Shown here: one piece after another, positions 7,065 to 14,494 of the stretch
Numbering within the stretch: position 1 is the first letter of the stretch
Layout: each line of letters starts with the position of its first letter
NCBI GenBank assembly: GCA_002381945.1
Contig: DFXY01000063.1
Span: 1-19,533, forward strand
Length of the DNA stretch: 19,533 nucleotides
Direction of reading: 5' to 3'
Source of the DNA: Bacteriovoracaceae bacterium UBA4096
GTDB lineage: Bacteria; Bdellovibrionota; Bacteriovoracia; Bacteriovoracales; Bacteriovoracaceae
Made by a program: the position numbers and the translations under genes
Notes under the pieces: model-generated
Told to the model about the DNA's origin: nothing
What the model saw: only the letters and a program-made list of their open reading frames with translations
Database searches by the model: none

Positions 7065-8852
7065 ATGTATAAAGTATTCGGTTTATTCTTTATTATTATC
7101 CTTATCAGTTCTTGCTCTAGTCCAGAAAAAGTCCAGGTACCAGTTCACTGGAAAGGGCTCTCAAATAAACTTGCCCGAGAATATGCATTCTCATTAGGAA
7201 GTCTGGCACCGGAATATGTGGCAGCAATGGGGTATAGGCGTTTTGATCCACAAGTGACAGCTTTTTCCAGAACTCTTGATGATGAACGATATATCCATGC
7301 CTATAAATGGCAAAAAAGGTTGACCTCTGTCTTAGAGGAGGCAAAGCATCCGGAATATATAACTGATGCGCGTATTCTTCAGGAAAGTATCACTTTGGAT
7401 ATGGAGGAAATTGAAGTTGAACGGGCAGTAGGAGTGATTCCTTTTATTCCCCTGAGTGATTACGTTTATGGAAACCTTCAAACTCTTATTTTTGATGACG
7501 CTCCCAGGTCGAAGTTAAATGCTGCCATGAAAAGATTCCGAACTTATGTACGAGGGGATAAAAAACAGCTCCCTTTGAGCGATGGGATTAAGTCCTACAT
7601 GCTTTCAAAGATGGAGCGGTTGAGTGAAAAACGGATGCGTGGATTCTGGCCTTTGAGAAAAGAAGTGGAAGACTATCTGCTTGAATCAGATGCGTATCTG
7701 GAAGAGATTCATAAGCTCCTTTCAAAATGGCCAAGTAAAGAATGGGAACGAGACTTTAACGAATTAAAAATTCAGGACAGCGAGTATCGTGAGTTTTTAA
7801 AGAAGAAAGTCCTCCCTTATACCAGAAAGGGTCATATATTGCCGGCCCAGTATTATTCCCATTTGTTAAAACAAAGAGGAATAATGATGTCTCCGGAGAA
7901 GCTGATTGAAACAGGTCACGCTGATTATAAAAAAACATATCAGGATTTTGAAATCCTGGCCAAAAAGCTTGCCGTCAAACACAAGCTCTCAAGCTCTCAT
8001 CCGGTTTCTGTGATTCATTATTTAAAATCTAAAAAATATGCTTCAGATGCTGAAATCCTTAAGGCCTATCAAAAGGCCAGTGAAGACCTGAAGAGTCTTG
8101 TGAAAAAGAAAAGACTTTTTACTTTAGGCTCTACATTAGATTTTCAGATCCGACTGGCGACTCCTGGTGAAATGAAATCCACTCCTTCTCCTCATTACCG
8201 GAGCATTCCTTTAGTTTCAAAGACCAAAGAAAAAGCCCAATTTGTCATACCGACTTCTGAAGGTCAGGAAGGGCTTGATGATTTTACTTTTCATGAGGCC
8301 ATTATTGATTTGACGGCCCACGAAGCAGTTCCGGGTCACGCCGTTCAGTTTCATGCCATGAAAGAGCGGGGGGTAAGTTATATCCGTGCCTGGTTTGCAT
8401 CCAATAGTGTCAATACAGAAGGCTGGGGCCTTTACGCTGAAGAAATGATCTACCCTCATGTGGGGCCTGAAGTTCAGTTTGTGATTTTGCAAAGAAAGCT
8501 TTGGAGAATGGCACGGATGTTTTTAGATCCGGAAGTTAATCAAGGCAAAATCTCTTACGACCGGGTTGAGGAAGTTTATGTCAAGGAACTAGGTTTTTCT
8601 AAAAGTTGGGCCAAAGTTGAATTCGATCGCTACTCTTTTATTTATCCCGGTCAGGCGCCTTCTTATTACTATGGTTACAAAATTCTTATGGAAACCAAGG
8701 AACAGGTCAGACGTAAAAAGGATACTATCCTGGATGAGAAATGTTTTAACGACGCCGTCCTCGATCAGGGGCTTCTACCATTGACTGAAATCAAGGCCCG
8801 TCTGGTGAGAGATCTAAATTGCGTTGACGAGAAGCCTTCTTCGAACCTTTAA
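7065..8852 (+). CDS. DUF885 zinc-peptidase-like lipoprotein
   Basis: A 595-residue envelope lipoprotein of the DUF885 family, widely regarded as putative zinc metallopeptidases. The start at 7065 gives a compact lipoprotein signal (MYKVFGLFFIIILISSC, lipidated Cys17). A TTG at 7032 would extend it by 11 residues without a better ribosome binding site. The family motif HEAVPGH occupies residues 419-425 (likely metal ligands His419 and His425, catalytic Glu420), and NTEGWGLYAEEM supplies Glu452 as a likely third ligand. YYYGYKI further on is also characteristic. Full family length (about 550-600). The substrate is unknown; a periplasmic role in peptide breakdown is plausible. Its last 62 bases overlap a small convergent gene. 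Confidence 0.9.
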   Translation: MYKVFGLFFIIILISSCSSPEKVQVPVHWKGLSNKLAREYAFSLGSLAPEYVAAMGYRRFDPQVTAFSRTLDDERYIHAYKWQKRLTSVLEEAKHPEYITDARILQESITLDMEEIEVERAVGVIPFIPLSDYVYGNLQTLIFDDAPRSKLNAAMKRFRTYVRGDKKQLPLSDGIKSYMLSKMERLSEKRMRGFWPLRKEVEDYLLESDAYLEEIHKLLSKWPSKEWERDFNELKIQDSEYREFLKKKVLPYTRKGHILPAQYYSHLLKQRGIMMSPEKLIETGHADYKKTYQDFEILAKKLAVKHKLSSSHPVSVIHYLKSKKYASDAEILKAYQKASEDLKSLVKKKRLFTLGSTLDFQIRLATPGEMKSTPSPHYRSIPLVSKTKEKAQFVIPTSEGQEGLDDFTFHEAIIDLTAHEAVPGHAVQFHAMKERGVSYIRAWFASNSVNTEGWGLYAEEMIYPHVGPEVQFVILQRKLWRMARMFLDPEVNQGKISYDRVEEVYVKELGFSKSWAKVEFDRYSFIYPGQAPSYYYGYKILMETKEQVRRKKDTILDEKCFNDAVLDQGLLPLTEIKARLVRDLNCVDEKPSSNL

Positions 8853-8991
8853 CTTTCATTTCAAGGTAGCCTGAGAGCATGCCCCAGGCCGCCTTGAGTT
8901 TGACTCGATTCAAGGTTTTGATCTCCTCCCACAGATAGAGCATTGAGCCTTTAATGAGACGGGTTTTTCCTGAGCGTTTCGTTTTTGTCAT
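8791..8991 (-). CDS. Small basic protein, unknown
   Basis: A 66-residue Lys/Arg-rich protein (MTKTKRSGKTRLIKGSMLYL...) starting at the ATG at 8989-8991. An in-frame ATG lies at 9003, but the downstream one has an ideal Shine-Dalgarno (GGAGGAAA at 8994-9001). A central segment (LWEEIKTLNRVKLKAAWGML) could form an amphipathic helix; both ends are strongly basic, which suggests nucleic-acid or membrane-surface contact, though nothing specific is recognised. The final 20 residues are encoded antisense to the end of the DUF885 gene. It diverges from the S28 peptidase gene. Reality rests mainly on the ribosome binding site and on filling an otherwise empty gap. Confidence 0.58.
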   Translation of the reverse strand: MTKTKRSGKTRLIKGSMLYLWEEIKTLNRVKLKAAWGMLSGYLEMKVKGSKKASRQRNLDLSPDGP

Positions 8992-9084
8992 AATTTCCTC
9001 CACTTATCTCTATAAGCAGAATCCATGCCACTTTATGAGTAATTTTTAATCTATAAAACCTACATGCCTTGACAGGGAATCAAC

Positions 9085-9113
9085 TTGCTCGGTTTTAGGC
9101 TTATTGGTATGAC
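9085..9113 (+). promoter_or_regulatory. Predicted promoter for the S28 peptidase gene
   Basis: TTGCTC (9085-9090) and TATGAC (9108-9113) are 17 bases apart and precede the gene by 29 bases, leaving room for the AAGGAG ribosome binding site. A consensus TTGACA lies at 9069-9074, but no good -10 stands at the right distance from it. Confidence 0.42.
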
Positions 9114-9142
9114 TAGCGGGTTGATTTTTATAAGGAGATACC

Positions 9143-10552
9143 ATGTTATTAAAAAATCTTGCCTTGGGCCTTACCTTAACGCTCTCATTCAGTGCCGTGG
9201 CCATGAATCATGGACTTCAGTTCCATAAACGATCCCTATTAATGCAATCAAATGATCTTCGAGGTCAGGCCTTGAAGCTCAGAGCTGACGGGTCAATGAG
9301 AAGTGAAGAAATCGGTTTCTTTGATCAAAGGCTTGATCATTCTAAATACACTTCCAAGACTTTTAAGCAGCGTTATTTTATAGATTCCCAGTATGCGGTC
9401 GACGGCAATTCACCGGTGTTTTATATCATCTGTGGTGAATGGAATTGTGCCGGCACTGGTTCCTATTCATATGTTGAAAATATGGCCAAAAAATTAAAGG
9501 CCCATTTAGTGGCCCTGGAACATCGTTTCTATGGTGAAAGCTTACCAACTAATAATTTAAAATCTCAGAATTTAAAACATTTAAATCTGGATGCGGCCAT
9601 TAATGATCTTGCGACTTTCCAAAGACATATGATGAACAATCGTGGTCTTAAAGGACAGTGGGTAGCATTTGGTGGTTCTTATGCCGGAACACTTGCGGCT
9701 TTTTACCGTGAAAAACACCCTGAACTGGTGGCCGGTGCGCTGGCATCTTCAGCGCCAGTACTAATGAAAAATGAATTTTTTGAATACGACGCCCATGTGG
9801 CCAAAGTGGTCAACAAGACTGTTTGTGGTGATAAAATCCGGGAGGCAGTAAAGCTCATTGAAGATAAACTTCAAACTCCTGAAGGTGCCTTGGAAGTTAA
9901 AGCAACTTTTAAAGCTGCCAATGTGGTGAATGATGGGGATTTTCTTTATGTCGTAGCAGATATGCTTGCAGCTGCCGTCCAGTATGGCCGTGATAAGGTT
10001 TTCTGTAACGCTCTGACTGGAAGTGATGATCTAATCAGTGGTTACGCCAAAGGGGGCCTGGCAGTTCTAAATGCAATGGGTGCTACTCCTTTTGAGATTT
10101 CACTTGCGGTTGCGGAGAGGGAAGTTGTGACTGCTGACGATAATATGCGTCAGTGGATGTGGCAGAGTTGTCGGGAATTTGGATGGTTCCAGGTTGCTAA
10201 CGGCACTGGTTCTGAATCTTCCCGTTCTTCAAGAATCGACCTTCCTTATCATAATGAAGTCTGCCAAAGGCTTTATCAGCTTCCGATGGGTGAAGATGGG
10301 GCCTTGAATGACCAATGGTATTTTCCACTCTTTAATCCAAGTACTTCTCGTATCATTTTCACCAACGGGTCCAATGATCCTTGGCTGACACTTTCTGTTG
10401 TTGAGGGTGATGACCGATCAAATGCTGGCTTTGATCTATTTATGATGGCCGGTGCTGCCCACTGTAATGACCTTAATCTTATGACAAATCTTCCCTCGGT
10501 TCTGGCCGCTCATGGCAAGATGGAAAAAATTATTAGCGATTGGATTAAGTAA
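9143..10552 (+). CDS. Secreted S28-family serine peptidase (Pro-X carboxypeptidase / DPP7-like)
   Basis: A 469-residue exported serine peptidase of family S28, whose members cleave next to proline, either as Pro-Xaa carboxypeptidases or as dipeptidyl peptidases. The signal peptide is MLLKNLALGLTLTLSFSAVA. The order of motifs fits the family: FFDQRLDHS (59-67), ICGEWNC (96-102), the ALEHRFYGES block (124-133), nucleophile GGSYAG with Ser179, Asp412 (TNGSNDPW) and His440 (AAHCND). Length (about 450-500) is normal. A textbook AAGGAG precedes the ATG. S28 enzymes are better known from eukaryotes. With pip and DUF885 nearby it adds to the capacity to digest proline-containing peptides, but it is separately transcribed. 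Confidence 0.93.
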   Translation: MLLKNLALGLTLTLSFSAVAMNHGLQFHKRSLLMQSNDLRGQALKLRADGSMRSEEIGFFDQRLDHSKYTSKTFKQRYFIDSQYAVDGNSPVFYIICGEWNCAGTGSYSYVENMAKKLKAHLVALEHRFYGESLPTNNLKSQNLKHLNLDAAINDLATFQRHMMNNRGLKGQWVAFGGSYAGTLAAFYREKHPELVAGALASSAPVLMKNEFFEYDAHVAKVVNKTVCGDKIREAVKLIEDKLQTPEGALEVKATFKAANVVNDGDFLYVVADMLAAAVQYGRDKVFCNALTGSDDLISGYAKGGLAVLNAMGATPFEISLAVAEREVVTADDNMRQWMWQSCREFGWFQVANGTGSESSRSSRIDLPYHNEVCQRLYQLPMGEDGALNDQWYFPLFNPSTSRIIFTNGSNDPWLTLSVVEGDDRSNAGFDLFMMAGAAHCNDLNLMTNLPSVLAAHGKMEKIISDWIK

Positions 10553-10561
10553 GATTCAAAC

Positions 10562-10610
10562 AACCTGTGAAGCTGAATTCAATTCTGAACTCAGCTTCAC
10601 GACAGGTTTT
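10562..10610. terminator. Hairpin between convergent genes, probable terminator
   Basis: AACCTGTGAAGCTGA (10562-10576) pairs with a near-perfect complement at 10591-10608; a three-base insertion (CGA region) makes one bulge. A TTTT ends the structure at 10607-10610. It lies between the ends of the S28 gene and the small convergent lipoprotein gene. The U tract is short, so efficiency is uncertain. Confidence 0.6.
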
Positions 10611-10623
10611 AGGCTTTGCAGGG

Positions 10624-10752
10624 TTAACGATAAGTAAACATGCCTTCAAGAGTTTCATTCTCTACTGGTACTGCCTGAAGGGGTGGACTCGTCTGATAAG
10701 AAGAGCAAGCAACCAAGAAAAGAGTCATCATAATAACCATTACGTAAGACAT
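10624..10752 (-). CDS. Very small lipoprotein (42 aa)
   Basis: A 42-codon gene read on the minus strand from the ATG at 10750-10752 to the TAA at 10624-10626. The product begins MSYVMVIMMTLFLVACSSYQ: a hydrophobic signal segment and a canonical lipobox L13-V-A-C16 with Ser at +2, then a mature peptide of only 27 residues (polar, Pro/Glu-containing). A strong Shine-Dalgarno (GGAGG, about four bases from the ATG) is present. These three signals together are unlikely by chance. Tiny lipoproteins act as entry-exclusion, bacteriocin-release or entericidin-like envelope factors; nothing identifies which, if any, applies. A longer plus-strand open frame at 10567-10821 covers the same DNA but looks like its shadow. 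Confidence 0.72.
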   Translation of the reverse strand: MSYVMVIMMTLFLVACSSYQTSPPLQAVPVENETLEGMFTYR

Positions 10753-10814
10753 AAATCCTCCATGTCTTTATTTCTGGTCTTGCTCTTTGATTCCAGGCCG
10801 GGGAAGTTATTCCC

Positions 10815-10952
10815 GTGTTGACGACTTTGGAAGCTTCGATTGAAGTGAGCTACTCCCCAAATATTTCTGAGTTCAATATAATGAATTATCTAAGTGCCAT
10901 CCAATCGAAAGCTTCTATTGAGTCATTGATGAAATCTATGGGTAGTAGATAA
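10815..10952 (+). pseudogene. Short open frame or remnant of a secreted-protein gene
   Basis: A 45-residue frame from the GTG at 10815 (VLTTLEASIEVSYSPNISEF...) to the TAA at 10950-10952, with a GGGGAAG eight bases upstream. The same frame stays open back to a TGA just before a TTC-CAG, giving FQAGEVIP before the GTG. Immediately upstream, in another frame, ATG at 10762 encodes a signal-like MSLFLVLLF, so a one-base frameshift would join signal peptide and body. That suggests either a decayed small exported-protein gene or a coincidence. The sequence reads like ordinary protein (amphipathic, no rare composition), but evidence is thin. Apart from this and the small lipoprotein gene I see nothing else in 10553-10959. 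Confidence 0.3.
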
Positions 10953-10959
10953 AAATGAT

Positions 10960-11493
10960 CTATTTAGAAATGAGGCGAAAAGCACCCAGAGTTTCGATCC
11001 CATAATCCAGTTGTTCTAAAGTGTTCACATCGTATATTTCAAAAAGGGATTGAATACTGACATCCAGGACCTTTGAATTTGTTTTGATGACAGCTGAAAA
11101 AGTACCATCATCATTTGCTTTCAGAAGTTGTCTATCAACTAATTCACTCTTCTCATTAATTGCCAGCAAGGAAATATTTTTCTTTTTAATCGCAATTTCC
11201 CGGCCTTGTGTGAACTCATCAGATACCACTCGCTGAGTTGAGATGCCAAAGTCACGAATGAATCCGAAAGAATTATTTTTTTCTATACAACGGAGAAATT
11301 CAATTCTAACCAAGGCTTCACCTCTTAAGCGTTTAAACTCAACAGGTCGATAAACACTTGAAAAGCGCTGATCGAACACGTCGGCTTTTGATTGGCATCT
11401 GACAGTGCTTCCATCAAAAGTTTTTACGAGAGAATCAACTTGAGCGAAAGTTGTGAAGCTTAAAAGCATAGCGAGAGTAGAGATCAATTTCAT
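10960..11493 (-). CDS. Secreted protein of unknown family
   Basis: A 177-residue precursor with a signal peptide (MKLISTLAMLLSFTTFA, cleavage after Ala17). The mature part is about 160 residues, predicted largely beta-stranded, with two cysteines (TVRCQS and FLRCIE) likely forming a disulfide. I recognise no domain. A modest AAAGG lies about seven bases before the ATG. It diverges from the phospholipase D-like gene across about 152 bases. Periplasmic or extracellular location is likely. Confidence 0.75.
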   Translation of the reverse strand: MKLISTLAMLLSFTTFAQVDSLVKTFDGSTVRCQSKADVFDQRFSSVYRPVEFKRLRGEALVRIEFLRCIEKNNSFGFIRDFGISTQRVVSDEFTQGREIAIKKKNISLLAINEKSELVDRQLLKANDDGTFSAVIKTNSKVLDVSIQSLFEIYDVNTLEQLDYGIETLGAFRLISK

Positions 11494-11645
11494 GGTTCTG
11501 CCTTTGATGTGTAAACGTTATGCTCGAAATATATAGTTTTTCTTAATTTTTGCTAGGAAAGTTGTAAGGTTTACCCTTCAGATGGTGTGTAAAAAGTATA
11601 GGGGGATCCCTGATCGATACGAATATGGCCTAAAATTCACTCTAT

Positions 11646-13469
11646 ATGTTTAAGAGTCTTTGCCTACTCATAGGTCTTCTTCCGCTAACTGCTCATACCG
11701 CCACTAAGGCGGTATTCCTTCCTGAGAATGGGAGATACAATCATAGCTTTGACCAGGTTTTAAACCATCTCAGTGAGGGACAGGATTATTTATTCCTAAA
11801 AAAAGAAGGACGAGATTTCTATAAATGGAATTCAAACAAAAATGAATATGAAATAAAGAACTGGTTTGAGCGTGACTGGTATTTATTGCAGGATATGTTT
11901 GGTCTTAATACTGAACAATACATATTAAAGCAAGGTGGGAACTCCTTTAATGAAGCAAAACGTCGTCAGTACGCAAAGTTTGCTTTTGATAAGAAAAATT
12001 TTTTTCATTACAAAACGGTTCCTGCAATGAAGGAGTGGGGTGGTCTGACGCATCCACCGCTCAGACAGCTTAATTTGGCACTGGAACATTTTGATTCTAA
12101 TTTTAAGAACATTAATTATAAGACAGTTAAAAGCTTCTACTTCAATCCCTCTCTTCAAATTGAGATTGATAAGTTGTCCAATTCCGAACTTTCATTTGGG
12201 AATAAGCTTGAGGCCCTGGTAGATCAGGAAGCCTTTCAAAAAAAACTGGCCTTAATTGAGAAAGCAAGAAGTTCTATCCTAATGTCTTCACTAGTCTTCG
12301 TCTGCGACAAGGGAACAAAACGGTTGGTGGATTTACTTGGGGAAAAGTACCGTCAAGGAGTTGATGTAAAGATCATAGTTGATGGTTTCATTGGCCGGGC
12401 CCTTAATCACCGAACGTGTTTAAAGAAGCTCAGGTCTCAAGGTATAGAAGTGGTTGAGACATCCGATTTTTTTCGACATAAATTAAAGGCCATTTATCAT
12501 ACAAAAACTTTGGTGGTAGATCTGATTGAGGCCATTGCAGGCGGGCATAATATGATTGACGCTGACAACTTGTCACGTGGGACGGATTTTACTAATCGGG
12601 ACGTTGATCTTTATATGAGGGGCCCTATGGTCACAGATGTTGCTCTTCAATTTGTTGAGAACTGGAACTATCAAAGAACTCTCAAAGAGGGAATTTCCTC
12701 CCTTTATTATTTACACCAAAAAATAATCAAGCAGCTAAGAGATGAGAACCGTCGGGGTCTACGTGGCAAGTCTCAATATTCCCGGATTTTAAACAATCCC
12801 CAGTCGCGTTTAAAAGGTGTTTGCCGCTTTATTAAACAGGCCCCATACGAAGACCGGCATAGCATTGGTAAGGCCTATCTTCGCCTTCTAGATAAAGTCT
12901 CACGTCACTTGGTGATCGCTGACCCTATCAAGACTGATACTTTTACCAACAATATATTTAAGACCCCCTTCGAAGATAAATTGGATAATTTTGAGATGTT
13001 CAATAAACTGCATCTGAAAGTCCAGGCCTTGGCCCGCTCTGGTAAAAAGATTGATTACATCACAACTAATATGACCATGGCGGGAAATGAGAATGTGGCA
13101 ATCATGAATGAAAGAATTAAAAATCAGTTGGAAAGAGGGGATGATCTAAGGGCCAATTGGAGTCTACTAAAACTCTGGGCCTCAAATAAGTATTACGGTA
13201 AACCTCATTATAAAAATCTTCTCAAGGACTGGTTGCCGTATCCTAATGTCCACATTTGGAATCACATCAGTTTTATGCATTCGAAGATTTTTTATTTTGA
13301 TAGAATCATCTCTTCTGTAGGAAGTTACAATTTTCAACATAATGCTACTGATCACGCCTATGAATCGACCTCCGTCTGTATGGACGAAAAACTTAATGGT
13401 GAGTTAGACCGCATATTGGTCACTGACATGGCCAATTCCATTCCTCTTATTTTTTCGAGGCTTCGATAA
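11646..13469 (+). CDS. Secreted phospholipase D-superfamily protein (two HKD motifs)
   Basis: A 607-residue exported member of the phospholipase D superfamily, which hydrolyses or transfers phosphodiester bonds (phospholipids, cardiolipin synthesis or nucleic acids). The signal peptide is MFKSLCLLIGLLPLTAHTAT. Two HxKxxxxD motifs are present: His285-Lys287-Asp292 (HTKTLVVD), followed by AGGHN, and His545-Lys547-Asp552 (HSKIFYFD), followed by SVGSYNFQHN and a conserved Glu (YES). Both halves look intact, so it should be active. About 200 residues precede the first domain and match nothing I know. No Shine-Dalgarno; a TAAAAT ends nine bases before the ATG. Its last 23 bases overlap the convergent lipoprotein gene. 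A role in breaking down membrane lipids or remodelling the cell envelope is plausible. Confidence 0.9.
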   Translation: MFKSLCLLIGLLPLTAHTATKAVFLPENGRYNHSFDQVLNHLSEGQDYLFLKKEGRDFYKWNSNKNEYEIKNWFERDWYLLQDMFGLNTEQYILKQGGNSFNEAKRRQYAKFAFDKKNFFHYKTVPAMKEWGGLTHPPLRQLNLALEHFDSNFKNINYKTVKSFYFNPSLQIEIDKLSNSELSFGNKLEALVDQEAFQKKLALIEKARSSILMSSLVFVCDKGTKRLVDLLGEKYRQGVDVKIIVDGFIGRALNHRTCLKKLRSQGIEVVETSDFFRHKLKAIYHTKTLVVDLIEAIAGGHNMIDADNLSRGTDFTNRDVDLYMRGPMVTDVALQFVENWNYQRTLKEGISSLYYLHQKIIKQLRDENRRGLRGKSQYSRILNNPQSRLKGVCRFIKQAPYEDRHSIGKAYLRLLDKVSRHLVIADPIKTDTFTNNIFKTPFEDKLDNFEMFNKLHLKVQALARSGKKIDYITTNMTMAGNENVAIMNERIKNQLERGDDLRANWSLLKLWASNKYYGKPHYKNLLKDWLPYPNVHIWNHISFMHSKIFYFDRIISSVGSYNFQHNATDHAYESTSVCMDEKLNGELDRILVTDMANSIPLIFSRLR

Positions 13470-13812
13470 CTTTGACCGGTGGACAGGTCCCATTTTGCTC
13501 ATAACCCAAAACAATATTATCTTTTATACTGAAAGCATTGTCACAATTATAGATAGGCATACCCAAGCAGCCTCCAATACTCTGACAGTAGGAATCCGAT
13601 TGAAATCGACCCTGATCCCGAAAGACCCAGGTTTCAAGTCCTGAAGAGTGCTTCACTTTTTGAATTGGTAGATGTTTGAAGTAGGGATGTTTTTCAATCT
13701 CTTTAGTGGTTTTCCCTTTCCAGGATTCCCAGGCCACTTTTCTTTTCTCATCGGAGCTTGCACATGAAATCAGGAAAATAAACGTTAAGAGCGAATATCC
13801 CATTTTCTTCAT
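13447..13812 (-). CDS. Small lipoprotein translationally coupled to nudK
   Basis: A 121-residue lipoprotein: signal MKKMGYSLLTFIFLISC with lipidated Cys17 followed by Ala-Ser-Ser. The mature domain has a pattern I associate with a small family of envelope proteins: WKGKTTKEIEKHPYF, GLETWVFRDQG, then Cys residues in SYCQSIGGCLGMPIYNCDNAF and NGTCPP, suggesting two disulfides. The family is of unknown function. Its ATG overlaps the stop of the upstream nudK gene in an ATGA, so the two are co-translated. Its end overlaps the end of the convergent PLD-like gene by 23 bases. Confidence 0.82.
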   Translation of the reverse strand: MKKMGYSLLTFIFLISCASSDEKRKVAWESWKGKTTKEIEKHPYFKHLPIQKVKHSSGLETWVFRDQGRFQSDSYCQSIGGCLGMPIYNCDNAFSIKDNIVLGYEQNGTCPPVKVIEASKK

Positions 13813-14384
13813 AACAACCTCATGTTTTGCGCATACTGAAGAAGCATGATTGTTTTAGCATCTTTTATCTCACCGGTCTTCATCATGCCTAGGGCCTCAT
13901 AGAGAGGAATTTCTAATACTTGAATATTTTCCTGCTCCTGACCGTTGCCTCCACCATTGTTTACTTTCATTTCATCCTGATACTCAGCAAAATAGAAATG
14001 AATAAGTTCTGTCACTGAGCCTGGCGACATATAGGCCTCAAATATCTTTTCGACGTCTTGAATGCTGTATCCTGTCTCTTCCAGAACTTCTCTTTTGATG
14101 CATCCCTCTGGACTTTCATCTTCCAACTTCCCCGCAGGGGTTTCAATCAAGTGACCATCTGGATTACCGTTCAGGAAAGTCGGAATTCTAAATTGTCTTA
14201 TGAGTAAAACAGTTTTTTTCTGAGGATGGTAAAGCAGGATGGTTACCCCATTTCCTCGATCATAAGCTTCGCGAGTCTGTGTTTCCCACTCCCCATCTTC
14301 TTTACGGTATTCATAAGTAACTTTTTTTAACATTGCCCAATCAGAGGCCAGTATTTCTGTCTGAATGTTTCGCACAATATTCAT
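13809..14384 (-). CDS. nudK: NudK-type Nudix hydrolase (GDP-mannose pyrophosphatase family)
   Basis: A 191-residue cytoplasmic Nudix enzyme close to E. coli NudK in length and signature segments: YDRGNGVTILLYHPQKKTV, LIRQFRIPT, the Nudix box at about 85-106 (AGKLEDESPEGCIKREVL, EETGY, with Glu99, Glu102 and Glu103 as metal ligands), YMSPGSVTELIHFY and the C-terminal TGEIKDAKT. NudK hydrolyses GDP-mannose to GMP and mannose-1-phosphate; related ADP-ribose pyrophosphatases are an alternative. The frame stays open up to an ATG at 14492, but homology begins at 14384, and the extra 36 residues look uncoding. No Shine-Dalgarno: a TTGACT/TACTTT promoter ends six bases before this ATG, implying leaderless translation. 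Followed by a coupled lipoprotein gene. Confidence 0.9.
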   Translation of the reverse strand: MNIVRNIQTEILASDWAMLKKVTYEYRKEDGEWETQTREAYDRGNGVTILLYHPQKKTVLLIRQFRIPTFLNGNPDGHLIETPAGKLEDESPEGCIKREVLEETGYSIQDVEKIFEAYMSPGSVTELIHFYFAEYQDEMKVNNGGGNGQEQENIQVLEIPLYEALGMMKTGEIKDAKTIMLLQYAQNMRLL

Positions 14385-14390
14385 GATTGG

Positions 14391-14419
14391 AAAGTAAAGA
14401 AATTCTATCGGCCAGTCAA
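14391..14419 (-). promoter_or_regulatory. Predicted promoter of nudK, start site at the ATG
   Basis: On the minus strand TTGACT (14414-14419) and TACTTT (14391-14396) are separated by 17 bases. Six bases lie between the -10 box and the ATG at 14384, so the transcript would begin at or beside the start codon. The -35 box is one base from consensus; the -10 keeps the key first, second and last bases. Confidence 0.5.
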
Positions 14420-14494
14420 CAACCTTAAGAAATCTCATGTCACCAATCAGAGTATGTGGCCTAAAATAGAGAATTACATAAGGAGGCATCATTA

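Noticed and set aside
10567..10821. 84-residue plus-strand open frame with GTG start after the S28 gene
   Set aside because: Its start lies inside the terminator hairpin, it has no ribosome binding site, its composition is odd, and it is the shadow of the 42-residue lipoprotein gene on the other strand.
11601..11620. GGGATCCC / ATCGAT palindromes before the PLD-like gene as an operator
   Set aside because: Very short restriction-site-like palindromes expected by chance in a 150-base gap.
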